DNA of 64,000 nt from the NCBI GenBank assembly GCA_036381015.1, contig DASVDR010000045.1, positions 66,537 to 130,536 on the forward strand, given 5' to 3'. Positions 32,134 to 40,047 of this stretch are shown in pieces (position 1 is the stretch's first letter; each line of letters starts with the position of its first letter). The notes under the pieces were generated by a model. That model was not told where the DNA came from. It made no database searches and worked only from the letters and a program-made list of their open reading frames with translations. A program made the position numbers and the translations under genes. The DNA comes from Gammaproteobacteria bacterium. GTDB taxonomy: Bacteria; Pseudomonadota; Gammaproteobacteria; Steroidobacterales; Rariloculaceae.

Positions 32134-32958
32134 CTATTCCGTCTCCCAGACGCTCCGCCAAACTTCGTTCGTGTCGGGCCGCTGGAAAAACGGCATTCCG
32201 AGATCGTCCTTGAGCTCGACCAGGAACTGATTGTTCTCCTGGCAGATGTACTCGGCGAGCTCCGCGCCTTCCGACCATTCGATGTCCCACGCGATCGTCC
32301 ACGGCTCGCTGTACGCGCCGGGGTCGATCAGCGTCGTCTCGTAGTGGAGCGTGTCGCGATTCGGCCGGCTGATCCGCTCGATCGTGCGCAGCTCGTCGGT
32401 GTGCACGTAGCCGCCGAAGTTCAACCAGGTCTTCTCGTTGTACCCCACGGTCTCGACGACGAGCGTGTCGCCTTCCCAGTGGCCGACCGAGTAACCGAAG
32501 TACGTCGGCGTGATCTCGTCCGGGTTCGGGAGCGGGCGGCCGTCCATATGGATCTCACGCCAGACGTGCGCGCCGCCTTCGAAGATCACGACGATGCGGT
32601 CGTCCTGCTGCAGGAATTCCGCCGGATACGGCGTGCCGAGCGCCCGCGGGCCGCCCGGCGGAAGGCAGAAGCCTTCCGGATCGTAGGCGACGTTGTTCGC
32701 TTTGTGATACTCGAATATCGCCTTCGTCCACGGCAAGAACGGGATGTCGTCGCGGCCGACCAGCTGCTTGCCGAAGTCCGTGATCCAGGGGAGGTCCCAG
32801 ATGCCGTCGCCGCCGAGGTCGACGGTGCCGTCGGGGAGCCGCGGCGTCGGAGCCGCCTTCTCGGCCGGCTTCGCAGCGTCGGTCTGCGCCATTACCGCGC
32901 TCGACGCGAGCGTCGCAGCCGCGATCGCGGCTGCGGCGAGAGTCTGTCGTCTATCCAC
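32134..32958 (-). CDS. Secreted protein of unknown function (274 aa)
   Basis: A 274-residue exported protein. Residues 1-25 are a signal peptide (MDRRQTLAAAAIAAATLASSAVMAQ) with Arg-Arg near the start, so Sec or Tat export are both possible. The mature part is rich in aromatic and acidic residues: DLPWITDFGKQLVGRDDIPFLPW, PEGFCLPPGGPRALGTPYPAEF, FEGGAHVWREIHMDGRPLP, SVGHWEGDTLVVETVGYNEKTWL. The pattern recurs in uncharacterised secreted proteins that sit beside DUF6152 genes. Here a DUF6152 gene lies 48 bases upstream on the same strand. No catalytic motif recognised. Confidence 0.7.
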   Translation of the reverse strand: MDRRQTLAAAAIAAATLASSAVMAQTDAAKPAEKAAPTPRLPDGTVDLGGDGIWDLPWITDFGKQLVGRDDIPFLPWTKAIFEYHKANNVAYDPEGFCLPPGGPRALGTPYPAEFLQQDDRIVVIFEGGAHVWREIHMDGRPLPNPDEITPTYFGYSVGHWEGDTLVVETVGYNEKTWLNFGGYVHTDELRTIERISRPNRDTLHYETTLIDPGAYSEPWTIAWDIEWSEGAELAEYICQENNQFLVELKDDLGMPFFQRPDTNEVWRSVWETE

Positions 32959-33006
32959 TGTCGTGAATCCTCCGTACCTTCAGCCGCAGAGCCGGACCGG
33001 CGCCGC

Positions 33007-33399
33007 TCAACTGTTATCGGCCTGACCGTTGAAGAGCCGCTTGCCGTTGGCGAGGACCACCGACCTGGCATTGCCCTTCAGGCTTCCGTCGCGCGCTTGC
33101 GACCCCGTGACGGTGACGACGTCCCCGACCTTCAGCGAGTTGCGGGTCCAGCCGCGCCGCGCGAGACCGTTCGGGCTGCCGAGCTCGAGCGCCCAGTTCT
33201 CGAACTTGCCGTCCTCGGTTTCGACGTCGATGTAGAAGTACGTATGCGGATTCATCCACTCGACCTTCGTGACGACGCCGGTCAGCTCGATCGGCTTGTT
33301 GGCGTCGAACTCCGCCGCGAACGAGTGATGCGCCGCCGCGGGAACCGCCACGGCAGTGGCGCCGAGCGCCGCCAACAACAGTGCAAGCTTGGTTCTCAT
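33007..33399 (-). CDS. DUF6152 secreted protein
   Basis: A 130-residue exported protein: signal peptide ~1-23 (LALLLAALGATAVAVPAAA), then the hallmark HHSFAAEFDANKPIELTGVVTKVEWMNPHTYFYIDVE, an OB-like small beta domain with a repeated VGDVVTVTGSQARDG segment. Family function unknown. The His-His at the mature N-terminus could bind a metal. The ATG at 33399 gives the signal peptide directly. It probably shares a transcript with the 274-residue secreted gene 48 bases downstream. Confidence 0.82.
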   Translation of the reverse strand: MRTKLALLLAALGATAVAVPAAAHHSFAAEFDANKPIELTGVVTKVEWMNPHTYFYIDVETEDGKFENWALELGSPNGLARRGWTRNSLKVGDVVTVTGSQARDGSLKGNARSVVLANGKRLFNGQADNS

Positions 33400-33556
33400 C
33401 GATCGCACTCTCCATGCTGAGGGCGGCCACCCGGTGGACATCGCCCTTCATTACCCCCAGAAATCATACCGTTAAAGTCTAACAGCGCCGCGGCCTTCGT
33501 GACATACCGCCGTACGTCGGCGGGGGCCGGCGCCCCCCGGGGCCGCCGACACGCGC

Positions 33557-33961
33557 TCAATTCATGATCAGGGCGAAACGACCGGTCTCGTCGCCGAGCC
33601 GATACGTGCCGACATAGCGGCGGTTCGTCCACGAGCCGAGGTTCTCGAGCTTGCCGGTGGCGACCCACGTTTCCGTGCCGCCGTCCTCGGTCGGCATCTG
33701 CGCCTCGAGGGTCATCGTCCACGTCGAGTAGTCGATCTCGGCGCTGTCGATCGGCACGCCGTTGCGCCCGGGATTGATCGTCCCGACGATCTCTCGGTTC
33801 TCCCAGTCGAGCACGAGCAGCATGCGCTTGCCCTCGGCTTCGCTCGGCCCCCAGTATCCGATCCACGAGCCCTTCGCCGGATGGCCCGTCTGCGCGAGCG
33901 CGGGCAACGTCGCCGCAAGGGCCCCGGCGACCACAAAGGCGCGAAAACTTCCGACTTTCAT
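33557..33961 (-). CDS. Small secreted protein of unknown function (134 aa)
   Basis: A 134-residue exported protein with signal peptide ~1-23 (FRAFVVAGALAATLPALAQ). The mature part is a likely beta-barrel: KGSWIGYWGPSEAEGKRMLLVLDWENREIVGTINPGRNG, then GTETWVATGKLENLGSWTNRRYVGTYR. The pattern suggests a lipocalin-like fold, but I do not recognise the family. GGAGGA 6-9 bases before ATG 33961 fixes the start. A GC-rich stem (33516-33550) follows the stop. It is the first of three consecutive secreted-protein genes on this strand. Confidence 0.65.
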   Translation of the reverse strand: MKVGSFRAFVVAGALAATLPALAQTGHPAKGSWIGYWGPSEAEGKRMLLVLDWENREIVGTINPGRNGVPIDSAEIDYSTWTMTLEAQMPTEDGGTETWVATGKLENLGSWTNRRYVGTYRLGDETGRFALIMN

Positions 33962-34122
33962 TCGACTCCTCCGTTGGAAGATGGCAAAGCGTAACCGCGA
34001 GAATCGGAGAAGGCTAGACACGGGGCCGTTCACGATCGTCAAATCGAAATGGGGTAGACGCCTCGAAACCCGTCCGCGCGCCCGTCGGGCCGGGCAGCGG
34101 GAGCATTCTCCGGTGCCGACCG

Positions 34123-34138
34123 TGGCACGCATCTTGCC
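34123..34138 (+). promoter_or_regulatory. Sigma-54-like promoter of the CBS-domain gene
   Basis: TGGCACGCATCTTGCC is a full match to the sigma-54 core (TGGCACG-N4-TTGC). Predicted transcription start near 34149, 49 bases before ATG 34198. This is the best match of the set. Confidence 0.7.
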
Positions 34139-34197
34139 GCCCTTCGCCCCGTCCCCGGAGCGCGAGCACGGGCTCTCGCGGGGAGAGGAGGAGCGCG

Positions 34198-34728
34198 ATG
34201 CGAGTGGAGCAACTGATGTCGAAGCAGGTGTACTGGTGCCGCCCCGAGGATTCGCTCGACCGCGCGGCGCAGCTGATGTGGGATCACGATATCGGCGCTC
34301 TGCCGGTCGGAACGGGCGACGGCGTCGTGCGCGCGATCGGCATGATCACCGATCGAGACATTTGCATGTCGGCCTTGTTCCGCGGCCGGCCGCTGCACGA
34401 GATCCGCGTGTCGGAAGCGATGACGCGCGATCTGCGCGTGTGCCGGCCCGAGGATGCGGCGACCGAAGCCGAGCGCACGATGCGGAGCGCGCAGGTGCGC
34501 CGGCTCCCGGTCGTGTCCGACGGCGGCGAGCTGATCGGCATGATCTCGCTCGCGGACATCGCCCGCGAAGCCTCCCGGGAGACGAGCGCGCAGCCGCGCT
34601 CGCGCGCGGCACCTGACGTGACCGAAAGCGAGGTCGGGGACACGTTGGCGGCCATCGTCGACCCGAGCCGCCGTACCCTCGGGGAGTCGAGCAGCGTCTC
34701 GGGCCCCTCCGCCTCGCCGAGCCTCTGA
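34198..34728 (+). CDS. CBS-domain pair protein
   Basis: A 176-residue soluble protein made of two CBS motifs: residues ~1-60 (MRVEQLMSKQVYWCRPEDSLDRAAQLMWDHDIGALPV...GMITDRDICM) and ~65-125 (VSEAMTRDLRVCRPEDAATEAERTMRSAQVRRLPVV...GMISLADIAREA). A Ser/Thr-rich tail of ~50 residues follows. CBS pairs bind adenosine nucleotides and sense energy state. With no catalytic domain, it probably regulates a partner. GAGGAGGAG just before ATG 34198 fixes the start, and a sigma-54-like element precedes it. A 12-bp stem-loop follows the stop. Confidence 0.92.
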   Translation: MRVEQLMSKQVYWCRPEDSLDRAAQLMWDHDIGALPVGTGDGVVRAIGMITDRDICMSALFRGRPLHEIRVSEAMTRDLRVCRPEDAATEAERTMRSAQVRRLPVVSDGGELIGMISLADIAREASRETSAQPRSRAAPDVTESEVGDTLAAIVDPSRRTLGESSSVSGPSASPSL

Positions 34729-34735
34729 CTACGCA

Positions 34736-34764
34736 GCCTGCGGCGCCGACCGGGCGCCGCAGGC
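34736..34764 (+). terminator. 12-bp stem-loop after the CBS gene
   Basis: GCCTGCGGCGCC and GGCGCCGCAGGC pair perfectly around a 5-base loop (GACCG), starting 8 bases after the CBS stop codon. No T-run follows, so it may end transcription only weakly or protect the mRNA 3' end. Confidence 0.5.
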
Positions 34765-34942
34765 CGTCGCCGCGCGCTCCGGTGGCGTCGCGCGCACTCC
34801 CGACGCCGTTGCGACGCCTTCCGGAGACTGTCGCCGCGCGTTCCGGAGGCCGCGTCGCCGTGCGAACGGCGGCGCGTGCCGCATCCGGCCGTCCCCGATC
34901 CCCGCATAATGGGCCGACGTTCACGCCGAGGCCGACTCGCCC

Positions 34943-36259
34943 ATGCTCATCGACATCGTCATCGTCCTGCTGCTCGTCCTGCTGAACGGCCTGTTCGCGA
35001 TGTCCGAGCTTGCCGTCGTGTCGTCCCGCAAGAGCAGGCTCCAAAGCCTCGCCGGCCGAGGTAACCGCGGCGCGCGCGCCGCAATCGCGCTGATCGACGA
35101 CCCGACCGCCTTCCTGTCGACCGTGCAGGTCGGCATCACGCTCGTCGGCATTCTCGCCGGCGCATTCAGCGGCGTCGCGCTCGGCGAGGAGCTCGGCGAG
35201 TGGCTCGCGCGCTGGCCGGTCCTCGCCCCTTACGCCGATACCGTTGCGATCGCCGCGATCGTCATCGCGATCACGTACGCGACGCTGATTCTCGGGGAGC
35301 TCGTGCCGAAGCGTCTGGCGTTGCGGCGTCCGGAGCGGATCGCCGTCGCCGTGGCGCCGGCGATGCGCTCGCTCGCGCGCATCGCCGGCCCTGTCGTCTG
35401 GGCGCTGAAGCTGTCTACGGAGAGCGTCGTCAAGCTGCTCGGTCTCGGCGGGGCTCCGGAGACGACGGTGACGGAGGAGGAGGTGCGGATGCTGATCGCC
35501 GAGGGCACGCGCGCCGGCGTGTTCCTGAAGCCGGAGCGCGAGATGATCGACGGCGTGCTCCGGCTGGCGGATCGCCGCGTGCGCGCGATCATGACGCCGC
35601 GCCAGGAGGTCGTCTGGCTCGACGAGAACGCGACGCCCGAGGAGATCGCCGAGCAGCTCGCGACGCGACGGACGTCGCGCTTACCGGTTTGCCGCGGGAC
35701 GATCGACAACCCGGTCGGGGTCGTGCAGATGAAGGATCTCGCGCCGGCGCTGCTGAAGGGCGAGACGATCCGGCTCTCGGACTACATGGTCGCGCCGCTC
35801 GTCGTCCCGGAGGGGGTGCACGTGCTGCGGCTGCTCGACCTGTTCCGAACCGAGGGCGTGCACATGGCCATCGTCGTCGACGAGTACGGTGCGACCGAGG
35901 GCGTGGTCACGCTCGCCGACATTCTCGAGGCCATTACCGGCGAGCTGCCGGAGCTCGGTGAGGAGCCGGAGGTCGGGCTCGTCCGCCGCAGCGACGGGTC
36001 GTGGCTCGTGGACGGCGCGTTTCCGATCGACGAGTTCGAGGACCGGGTGCGCGTTCGCGGGCTTCGAGAGGGCGGCGACTTCGACACCGTCGCGGGCTTC
36101 GCGCTGCACCGGCTCGAGCGCCTCCCGTCCGTCGGCGACACCTTCACGGCGGCCGGCGGCCGATTCGAGATCCTCGACATGGACGGGCACCGCATCGACA
36201 AGCTCCTGTACACGCCTGGAGCGGATGCGGCCGCGGAGTCGCAGTCGGCGCGTACCTGA
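34943..36259 (+). CDS. CNNM/CorC-type membrane protein (hemolysin family)
   Basis: A 438-residue inner-membrane protein. The CNNM domain (~1-190) has hydrophobic spans at ~3-22, ~60-85 and ~95-120 with MSELAVVSSRKSRLQ and ILGELVPKRLALRRPE. A CBS pair (~205-335) follows: VRAIMTPRQEVVWLDENATPEEIAEQL...MAIVVDEYGATEGVVTLADILEAI. The C-terminal CorC_HlyC domain (~350-430) includes WLVDGAFPIDEFE and FDTVAGFALHRLERLPSVGD. Homologues act in Mg/Co efflux or transport. The hemolysin label is historical. The start at 34943 gives the family N-terminus. Confidence 0.9.
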   Translation: MLIDIVIVLLLVLLNGLFAMSELAVVSSRKSRLQSLAGRGNRGARAAIALIDDPTAFLSTVQVGITLVGILAGAFSGVALGEELGEWLARWPVLAPYADTVAIAAIVIAITYATLILGELVPKRLALRRPERIAVAVAPAMRSLARIAGPVVWALKLSTESVVKLLGLGGAPETTVTEEEVRMLIAEGTRAGVFLKPEREMIDGVLRLADRRVRAIMTPRQEVVWLDENATPEEIAEQLATRRTSRLPVCRGTIDNPVGVVQMKDLAPALLKGETIRLSDYMVAPLVVPEGVHVLRLLDLFRTEGVHMAIVVDEYGATEGVVTLADILEAITGELPELGEEPEVGLVRRSDGSWLVDGAFPIDEFEDRVRVRGLREGGDFDTVAGFALHRLERLPSVGDTFTAAGGRFEILDMDGHRIDKLLYTPGADAAAESQSART

Positions 36260-36280
36260 GCGCCTCGGAAAACCGCCCGG

Positions 36281-36694
36281 TCAGGAGGCCTCCTCGATCA
36301 GCTGCAGCGCCTTGCGAGCCAGGTCCGGGCGCCGATTCAACGCGCGGGCGACACGTTCGAACTGCTCGGTCGTCCAGCCATGGCGCTCGAGCGTCTCCAG
36401 GCTCTCCTGTTGCATGCGCTGCTGAACCGCCTGCGCTTCCTCCGCCGATTCGACGGCCGCGATCTCGCGTTCGAACTTGTCGGCGCTGCGCCGCAGGGCG
36501 ACGTAGATTTCGGCGAAAGTCTCGATGTCCTCGTCCGAGATCTCGACGTCGACATCGGCGCTCGGGTCGGTGGGCTCGACGGTTTGCGTCAACGGGCTGT
36601 CGGCCGGCGCGGGCGGATCGGTCGACGCTTCGGTCCCCACGGCCACCGCGATCAGCACGGCGGCGCGGGCGAACATTCGAGCGGGTCGGTGCAT
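36281..36694 (-). CDS. DUF4168-like exported protein
   Basis: A 137-residue protein with a signal peptide (~1-23, RAAVLIAVAVGTEAS) and an acidic linker. The DUF4168-type helical domain follows: ISDEDIETFAEIYVALRRSADKFEREIAAVESAEEAQAVQQRMQQESLETLERHGWTTEQFERVARALN. Family function unknown. Members are small secreted proteins. The start at 36694 has a G-rich but weak ribosome site. It converges with the CNNM gene, 21 bases apart. Confidence 0.75.
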   Translation of the reverse strand: MHRPARMFARAAVLIAVAVGTEASTDPPAPADSPLTQTVEPTDPSADVDVEISDEDIETFAEIYVALRRSADKFEREIAAVESAEEAQAVQQRMQQESLETLERHGWTTEQFERVARALNRRPDLARKALQLIEEAS

Positions 36695-36906
36695 CGGCTC
36701 GTCCCCCCAAGGACCCGTAATGGAGCTCGCGGATCGGACTGCGCTCACCGAGCGACCACGGCGTTGACGCGGTGGAGTCAATCGGCCGATCCGCGGCCCC
36801 GCTGCAGTGCAAGAACCGTGCCTCTACGCGCTACAAGCGGCGGATGCAGGCCGGGACGAGGGGCGCCACGGCCCGCGAGCGCGCGGGGCGGGGGCCGGCG
36901 TAGCCG

Positions 36907-36922
36907 TGGCATGGCGCTTGCA
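36907..36922 (+). promoter_or_regulatory. Sigma-54-like promoter of a hybrid histidine kinase
   Basis: TGGCATGGCGCTTGCA matches the sigma-54 core with one change. Predicted transcription start near 36933. The ATG at 36911 lies inside the element, so it cannot be the start codon of a transcript made here. Confidence 0.6.
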
Positions 36923-36961
36923 TCGATGCCTGGCGCACGCAGCTCGTCAGAAGGAGGGGCG

Positions 36962-38971
36962 CTGGCCAAGCAGAAGCTCTCCGGTCCCCCTGCAAACGGC
37001 GCCCGCAAGTCGCACGGTGCGCCGCGGTCCTCGCCGGGAGCGCTTGACCGGCTTCCGGACCTTCTCGAAAACATACCCGTTCCGCTCGCCGTCGTGGCCG
37101 ACGACGGCCGTTTCGTCGCCGTCAACGCGGAGCTCGCGCACCTGACCGGCCGGCCTCGCGACGCGTTGCGCGAGGGCTCGCTGTCCGACGTCGTCGCCGC
37201 GGACGACGTGCCGGCGCTGAGCCGCGCGTGTGCGTCGGCCGCCGGCGGCGAGCGCGCGGCCGTCGAGGTGCGCTTTCCGCGGCCCGACGACGAAACCGTC
37301 CGCGCTCGCCTCGACCTCGCACCCGTCGAGCGTCCGCGGCAGCGGCGCTCGGTGCTCGTTGCCGCGACCGACGTCTCCGCGGTCGAGAAGCTCGAGGCGG
37401 CCCTCGCCGAGTCGGAGTCGCGCCGCGCGCGAGTCGACGCGGAGCGAAGGAAGGAGACCTCCGCGCTGCGCGACAGCGAGCGCCGTCTGAGGTTCGCGCT
37501 CGACGCCGCCCGGATGGGGACGTGGTCGTGGGATCCGGTGCGTGACGTTGCGACGCACGACACGAGCGCGCTCGAGATACTCGGCGGCAAGGCCGGCGAC
37601 TTCACGCTCGCGTCCGCGATGCATCACCACTTGCCAGCCGACGGCGAGGAGCGCTATGCGAGCTGCTTGCGCCGCATCCTCGATCCCGCGAGCGCCGATC
37701 GCCGTTTTCTGACGGAGCTTCCGTGGCGGCGGCCCGACGGGGAGTGGATCTGGATCGAGATCACCGGCGAGGCGCACTTCGAGGGTGAGGGCGAGGCGCG
37801 GCGTGCGACGGAGGTCACGGGCACGATCCTCGACATCACCGACCGCAAGCGGAGCGAGGAGGGCGTCGCCGAGGCCGGGAGGCAGAAGGATCGGTTCCTC
37901 GCGACGCTCGCGCACGAGCTGCGCAACCCGCTCGCGCCGCTCTGCTATGCCGCCGAGCTGCTCGACGCCGAGACGAGCGAGGAGCGCGATTGGGCCCGTG
38001 CGGTGATCGAGCGGCAGGTATCGCACATGACTCGCTTGATCGACGATCTGCTCGACATCTCGCGCATCACCCGCGACCAGCTCGAGGTGCGCAAAGAGCT
38101 CGTATCGATCGGCGACATCGTCGCGGCGGCTGTCGAGGCGAGCCGCCCCACGTTGAAGGAGCACGGCCAGGAGCTGGTCGTGCAGCTTCCGGGGGACGCG
38201 GTCCACGTTCGGGGAGACCTCGTCCGCTTGACGCAGGTCGTGACGAATCTGTTGAAGAACGCCGCGAAGTTCACGAGCGAGCCGGGACGCGTGTGGCTGA
38301 CCGTCGAGCGCGAGCCGCCCTGGGTATCGATCATGGTGCGCGACGCCGGCATCGGGATCTCGCCGGACGAGCTACCGCATCTGTTCGACATGTTCTACCA
38401 GAGCACGCGCACCGTCGGCCGCGCGCAAGGCGGCCTCGGCGTCGGCCTCTATCTCGTGCGCCGCCTCGTCGAATTGCACGGCGGGCGCGTCGAGGCGCGA
38501 AGTCAAGGCGCTGAACGCGGAGCGGACTTCGTCGTGCGGCTGCCTCTCGCGCCGGCGCCCGGGGATCGGCCGCCGCGATCCGCGTTGCGCCAAGCGGGCA
38601 CTGCCGGCCGCCGGGTGCTCGTCGTCGACGACAACCACGACAGCGCCGATGCGCTCGCGAAGCTGCTGCGCGTCGGCGGCAACGAGGTCGAGACCGCGTA
38701 CGACGGCTCCGCGGCCATCGACACCGCCGCGAGATTCAGACCCGAGGTCGTGATCCTCGATCTCGGGATGCCGACGGTCGACGGCTACGAGGTGTGCCGC
38801 CGGATCCGCGAGCAGCCCTGGGGCAAGGACGTGCACATGATCGCGTTGACCGGCTGGGGGCGTGTCGAGGACCGCGTGCGCACGCGCGAAGCGGGCTTCG
38901 ACGACCATTTGGTCAAGCCGGTGAGCCTCGGCGACGTGAGCTCGCTTCTCGCCCGGCCGGCCGCCCGGTGA
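36962..38971 (+). CDS. Hybrid sensor histidine kinase (PAS-PAS-HisKA-HATPase-REC)
   Basis: A 669-residue soluble hybrid kinase. PAS 1 spans ~30-135 (LPDLLENIPVPLAVVADDG) and PAS 2 ~170-297 (WRRPDGEWIWIEITGE...DITDRK). HisKA has H318 in LAHELRNPLAPL. HATPase has N-box NLLKNAAKF, DAGIGI and GLGVGL. A C-terminal receiver (~550-669) has D556/D557, phospho-acceptor D600 and K652. There are no membrane spans, so it senses a cytoplasmic signal. The frame is open further upstream, but AAGGAGG (36951-36957) and the sigma-54-like element favour a start at the in-frame CTG 36962. The annotated-style alternative is ATG 36911. No DNA-binding output is in cis. Confidence 0.92.
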   Translation: MAKQKLSGPPANGARKSHGAPRSSPGALDRLPDLLENIPVPLAVVADDGRFVAVNAELAHLTGRPRDALREGSLSDVVAADDVPALSRACASAAGGERAAVEVRFPRPDDETVRARLDLAPVERPRQRRSVLVAATDVSAVEKLEAALAESESRRARVDAERRKETSALRDSERRLRFALDAARMGTWSWDPVRDVATHDTSALEILGGKAGDFTLASAMHHHLPADGEERYASCLRRILDPASADRRFLTELPWRRPDGEWIWIEITGEAHFEGEGEARRATEVTGTILDITDRKRSEEGVAEAGRQKDRFLATLAHELRNPLAPLCYAAELLDAETSEERDWARAVIERQVSHMTRLIDDLLDISRITRDQLEVRKELVSIGDIVAAAVEASRPTLKEHGQELVVQLPGDAVHVRGDLVRLTQVVTNLLKNAAKFTSEPGRVWLTVEREPPWVSIMVRDAGIGISPDELPHLFDMFYQSTRTVGRAQGGLGVGLYLVRRLVELHGGRVEARSQGAERGADFVVRLPLAPAPGDRPPRSALRQAGTAGRRVLVVDDNHDSADALAKLLRVGGNEVETAYDGSAAIDTAARFRPEVVILDLGMPTVDGYEVCRRIREQPWGKDVHMIALTGWGRVEDRVRTREAGFDDHLVKPVSLGDVSSLLARPAAR

Positions 38972-39001
38972 CCTCGCGCGGGGCGACGATCGGCGGCGCG
39001 C

Positions 39002-39715
39002 TCAGCGGCCGCCGTCGAGCGCGAGCTTGACCTTCGCGAGATCGTCGATGAAGCGGCGCATCTCCGTCTCGCGGTCGGTGCGGTCGCGCATCCGGAGCAG
39101 CGACGACGGGTGCACCGTCGCCGTCACGCGCGGCGCGAGCGGCGACGGCACGAACCGGCCCCGCTCGCGCGAGACGCGGAAGCCGGCGCCGAGCAGCGCG
39201 CGGGCCGCGGTCGCGCCGAGGCACACCAGAACCTCCGGCTCGACGATGTCGATCTCCGTCTCGAGCCACGGCAGGCAGGCGCCGACCTCGGCCGCGGTCG
39301 GCGTGCGATGCAGGCGCCTCTTCCCCCGCGGCTCCCACTTGAAGTGCTTCACGACGTTCGTGACGTACGCGTCCTCGCGGCGGATGCCGGCGGCCTCGAG
39401 CGCCTCGTCGAAAATGCGCCCGGCCGGCCCGACGAAAGGCTTCCCCGCCAGGTCCTCGCGGTCGCCCGGCATCTCGCCGACGAGCATGAGCCGCGCGCGT
39501 TGAAGCCCTTCGCCGAACACCGTCTGCGTCGCGTCGCGCCACAGCGGGCACCCGCGGCATCCGGCCGCGGCCCGGCGCGCCGACGCGAGCGTCGGACGCT
39601 CCGGCAGAAAGTCGCGCGCGGACGTGCCGAGGATCTTTTCGGCGCCGCGCACCGCACGCGGGACCGCTCGGCCGGCCGTCGGGCCTTTCGCTTCCGCGTG
39701 GTGGTCCCGCTTCAC
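39002..39715 (-). CDS. udgX: UdgX-type uracil-DNA glycosylase (Fe-S)
   Basis: A 237-residue family-4-like uracil-DNA glycosylase. Probable [4Fe-4S] cysteines are C53, C56, C147 and C165. Motif A is GEMPGDREDLAGKPFVGPAG (80-99) and motif B HPSSLLR (202-208). The loop GKRRLHRTP carries H136, the position that in UdgX proteins forms a covalent bond with the uracil-excised sugar. The GEMPGDxED and KRRxH features separate UdgX from ordinary UdgA. GTG 39715 with AAGG about 9-12 bases upstream is preferred. The frame is open for 89 more codons, but they are Arg-rich and unlike the family. Role: uracil recognition or repair. Confidence 0.87.
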   Translation of the reverse strand: MKRDHHAEAKGPTAGRAVPRAVRGAEKILGTSARDFLPERPTLASARRAAAGCRGCPLWRDATQTVFGEGLQRARLMLVGEMPGDREDLAGKPFVGPAGRIFDEALEAAGIRREDAYVTNVVKHFKWEPRGKRRLHRTPTAAEVGACLPWLETEIDIVEPEVLVCLGATAARALLGAGFRVSRERGRFVPSPLAPRVTATVHPSSLLRMRDRTDRETEMRRFIDDLAKVKLALDGGR

Positions 39716-40047
39716 GTCAGCAGCCTTGCTCGGTCGGGGAGGGCGACGTTTCCGCGGAGGCGCTCGTCGAGCGCGCCGCAGGCCGAGGAAAGGCGGCGCT
39801 CGCGCCCACGGACGTCGAGAGCCTCTCCGCGCAACGGCGCTTTCACGATTTGTGCCAGCGGAGCGGGATTCGGCCGATCGTCGGCGTCGAGCTTCGTCCG
39901 GCGTCCGGTAGCCGGCGCGGCCGGACCCTGCTTCTCGCCCGCGACGCGGTGGGTTGTCGAAGCCCATGCCGAATCGCGGCACGGGCTACGATGCAGGCGC
40001 CGGGATCGCGGGCGAATCGACGACTTTCGATCGGACGGAGGGCGCGA
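39716..40047. other. Intergenic region between divergent udgX and corA
   Basis: About 330 bases. The minus-strand frame of udgX remains open through most of it, so a longer glycosylase cannot be fully excluded. I see no clear promoter, hairpin or small gene. Confidence 0.35.
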
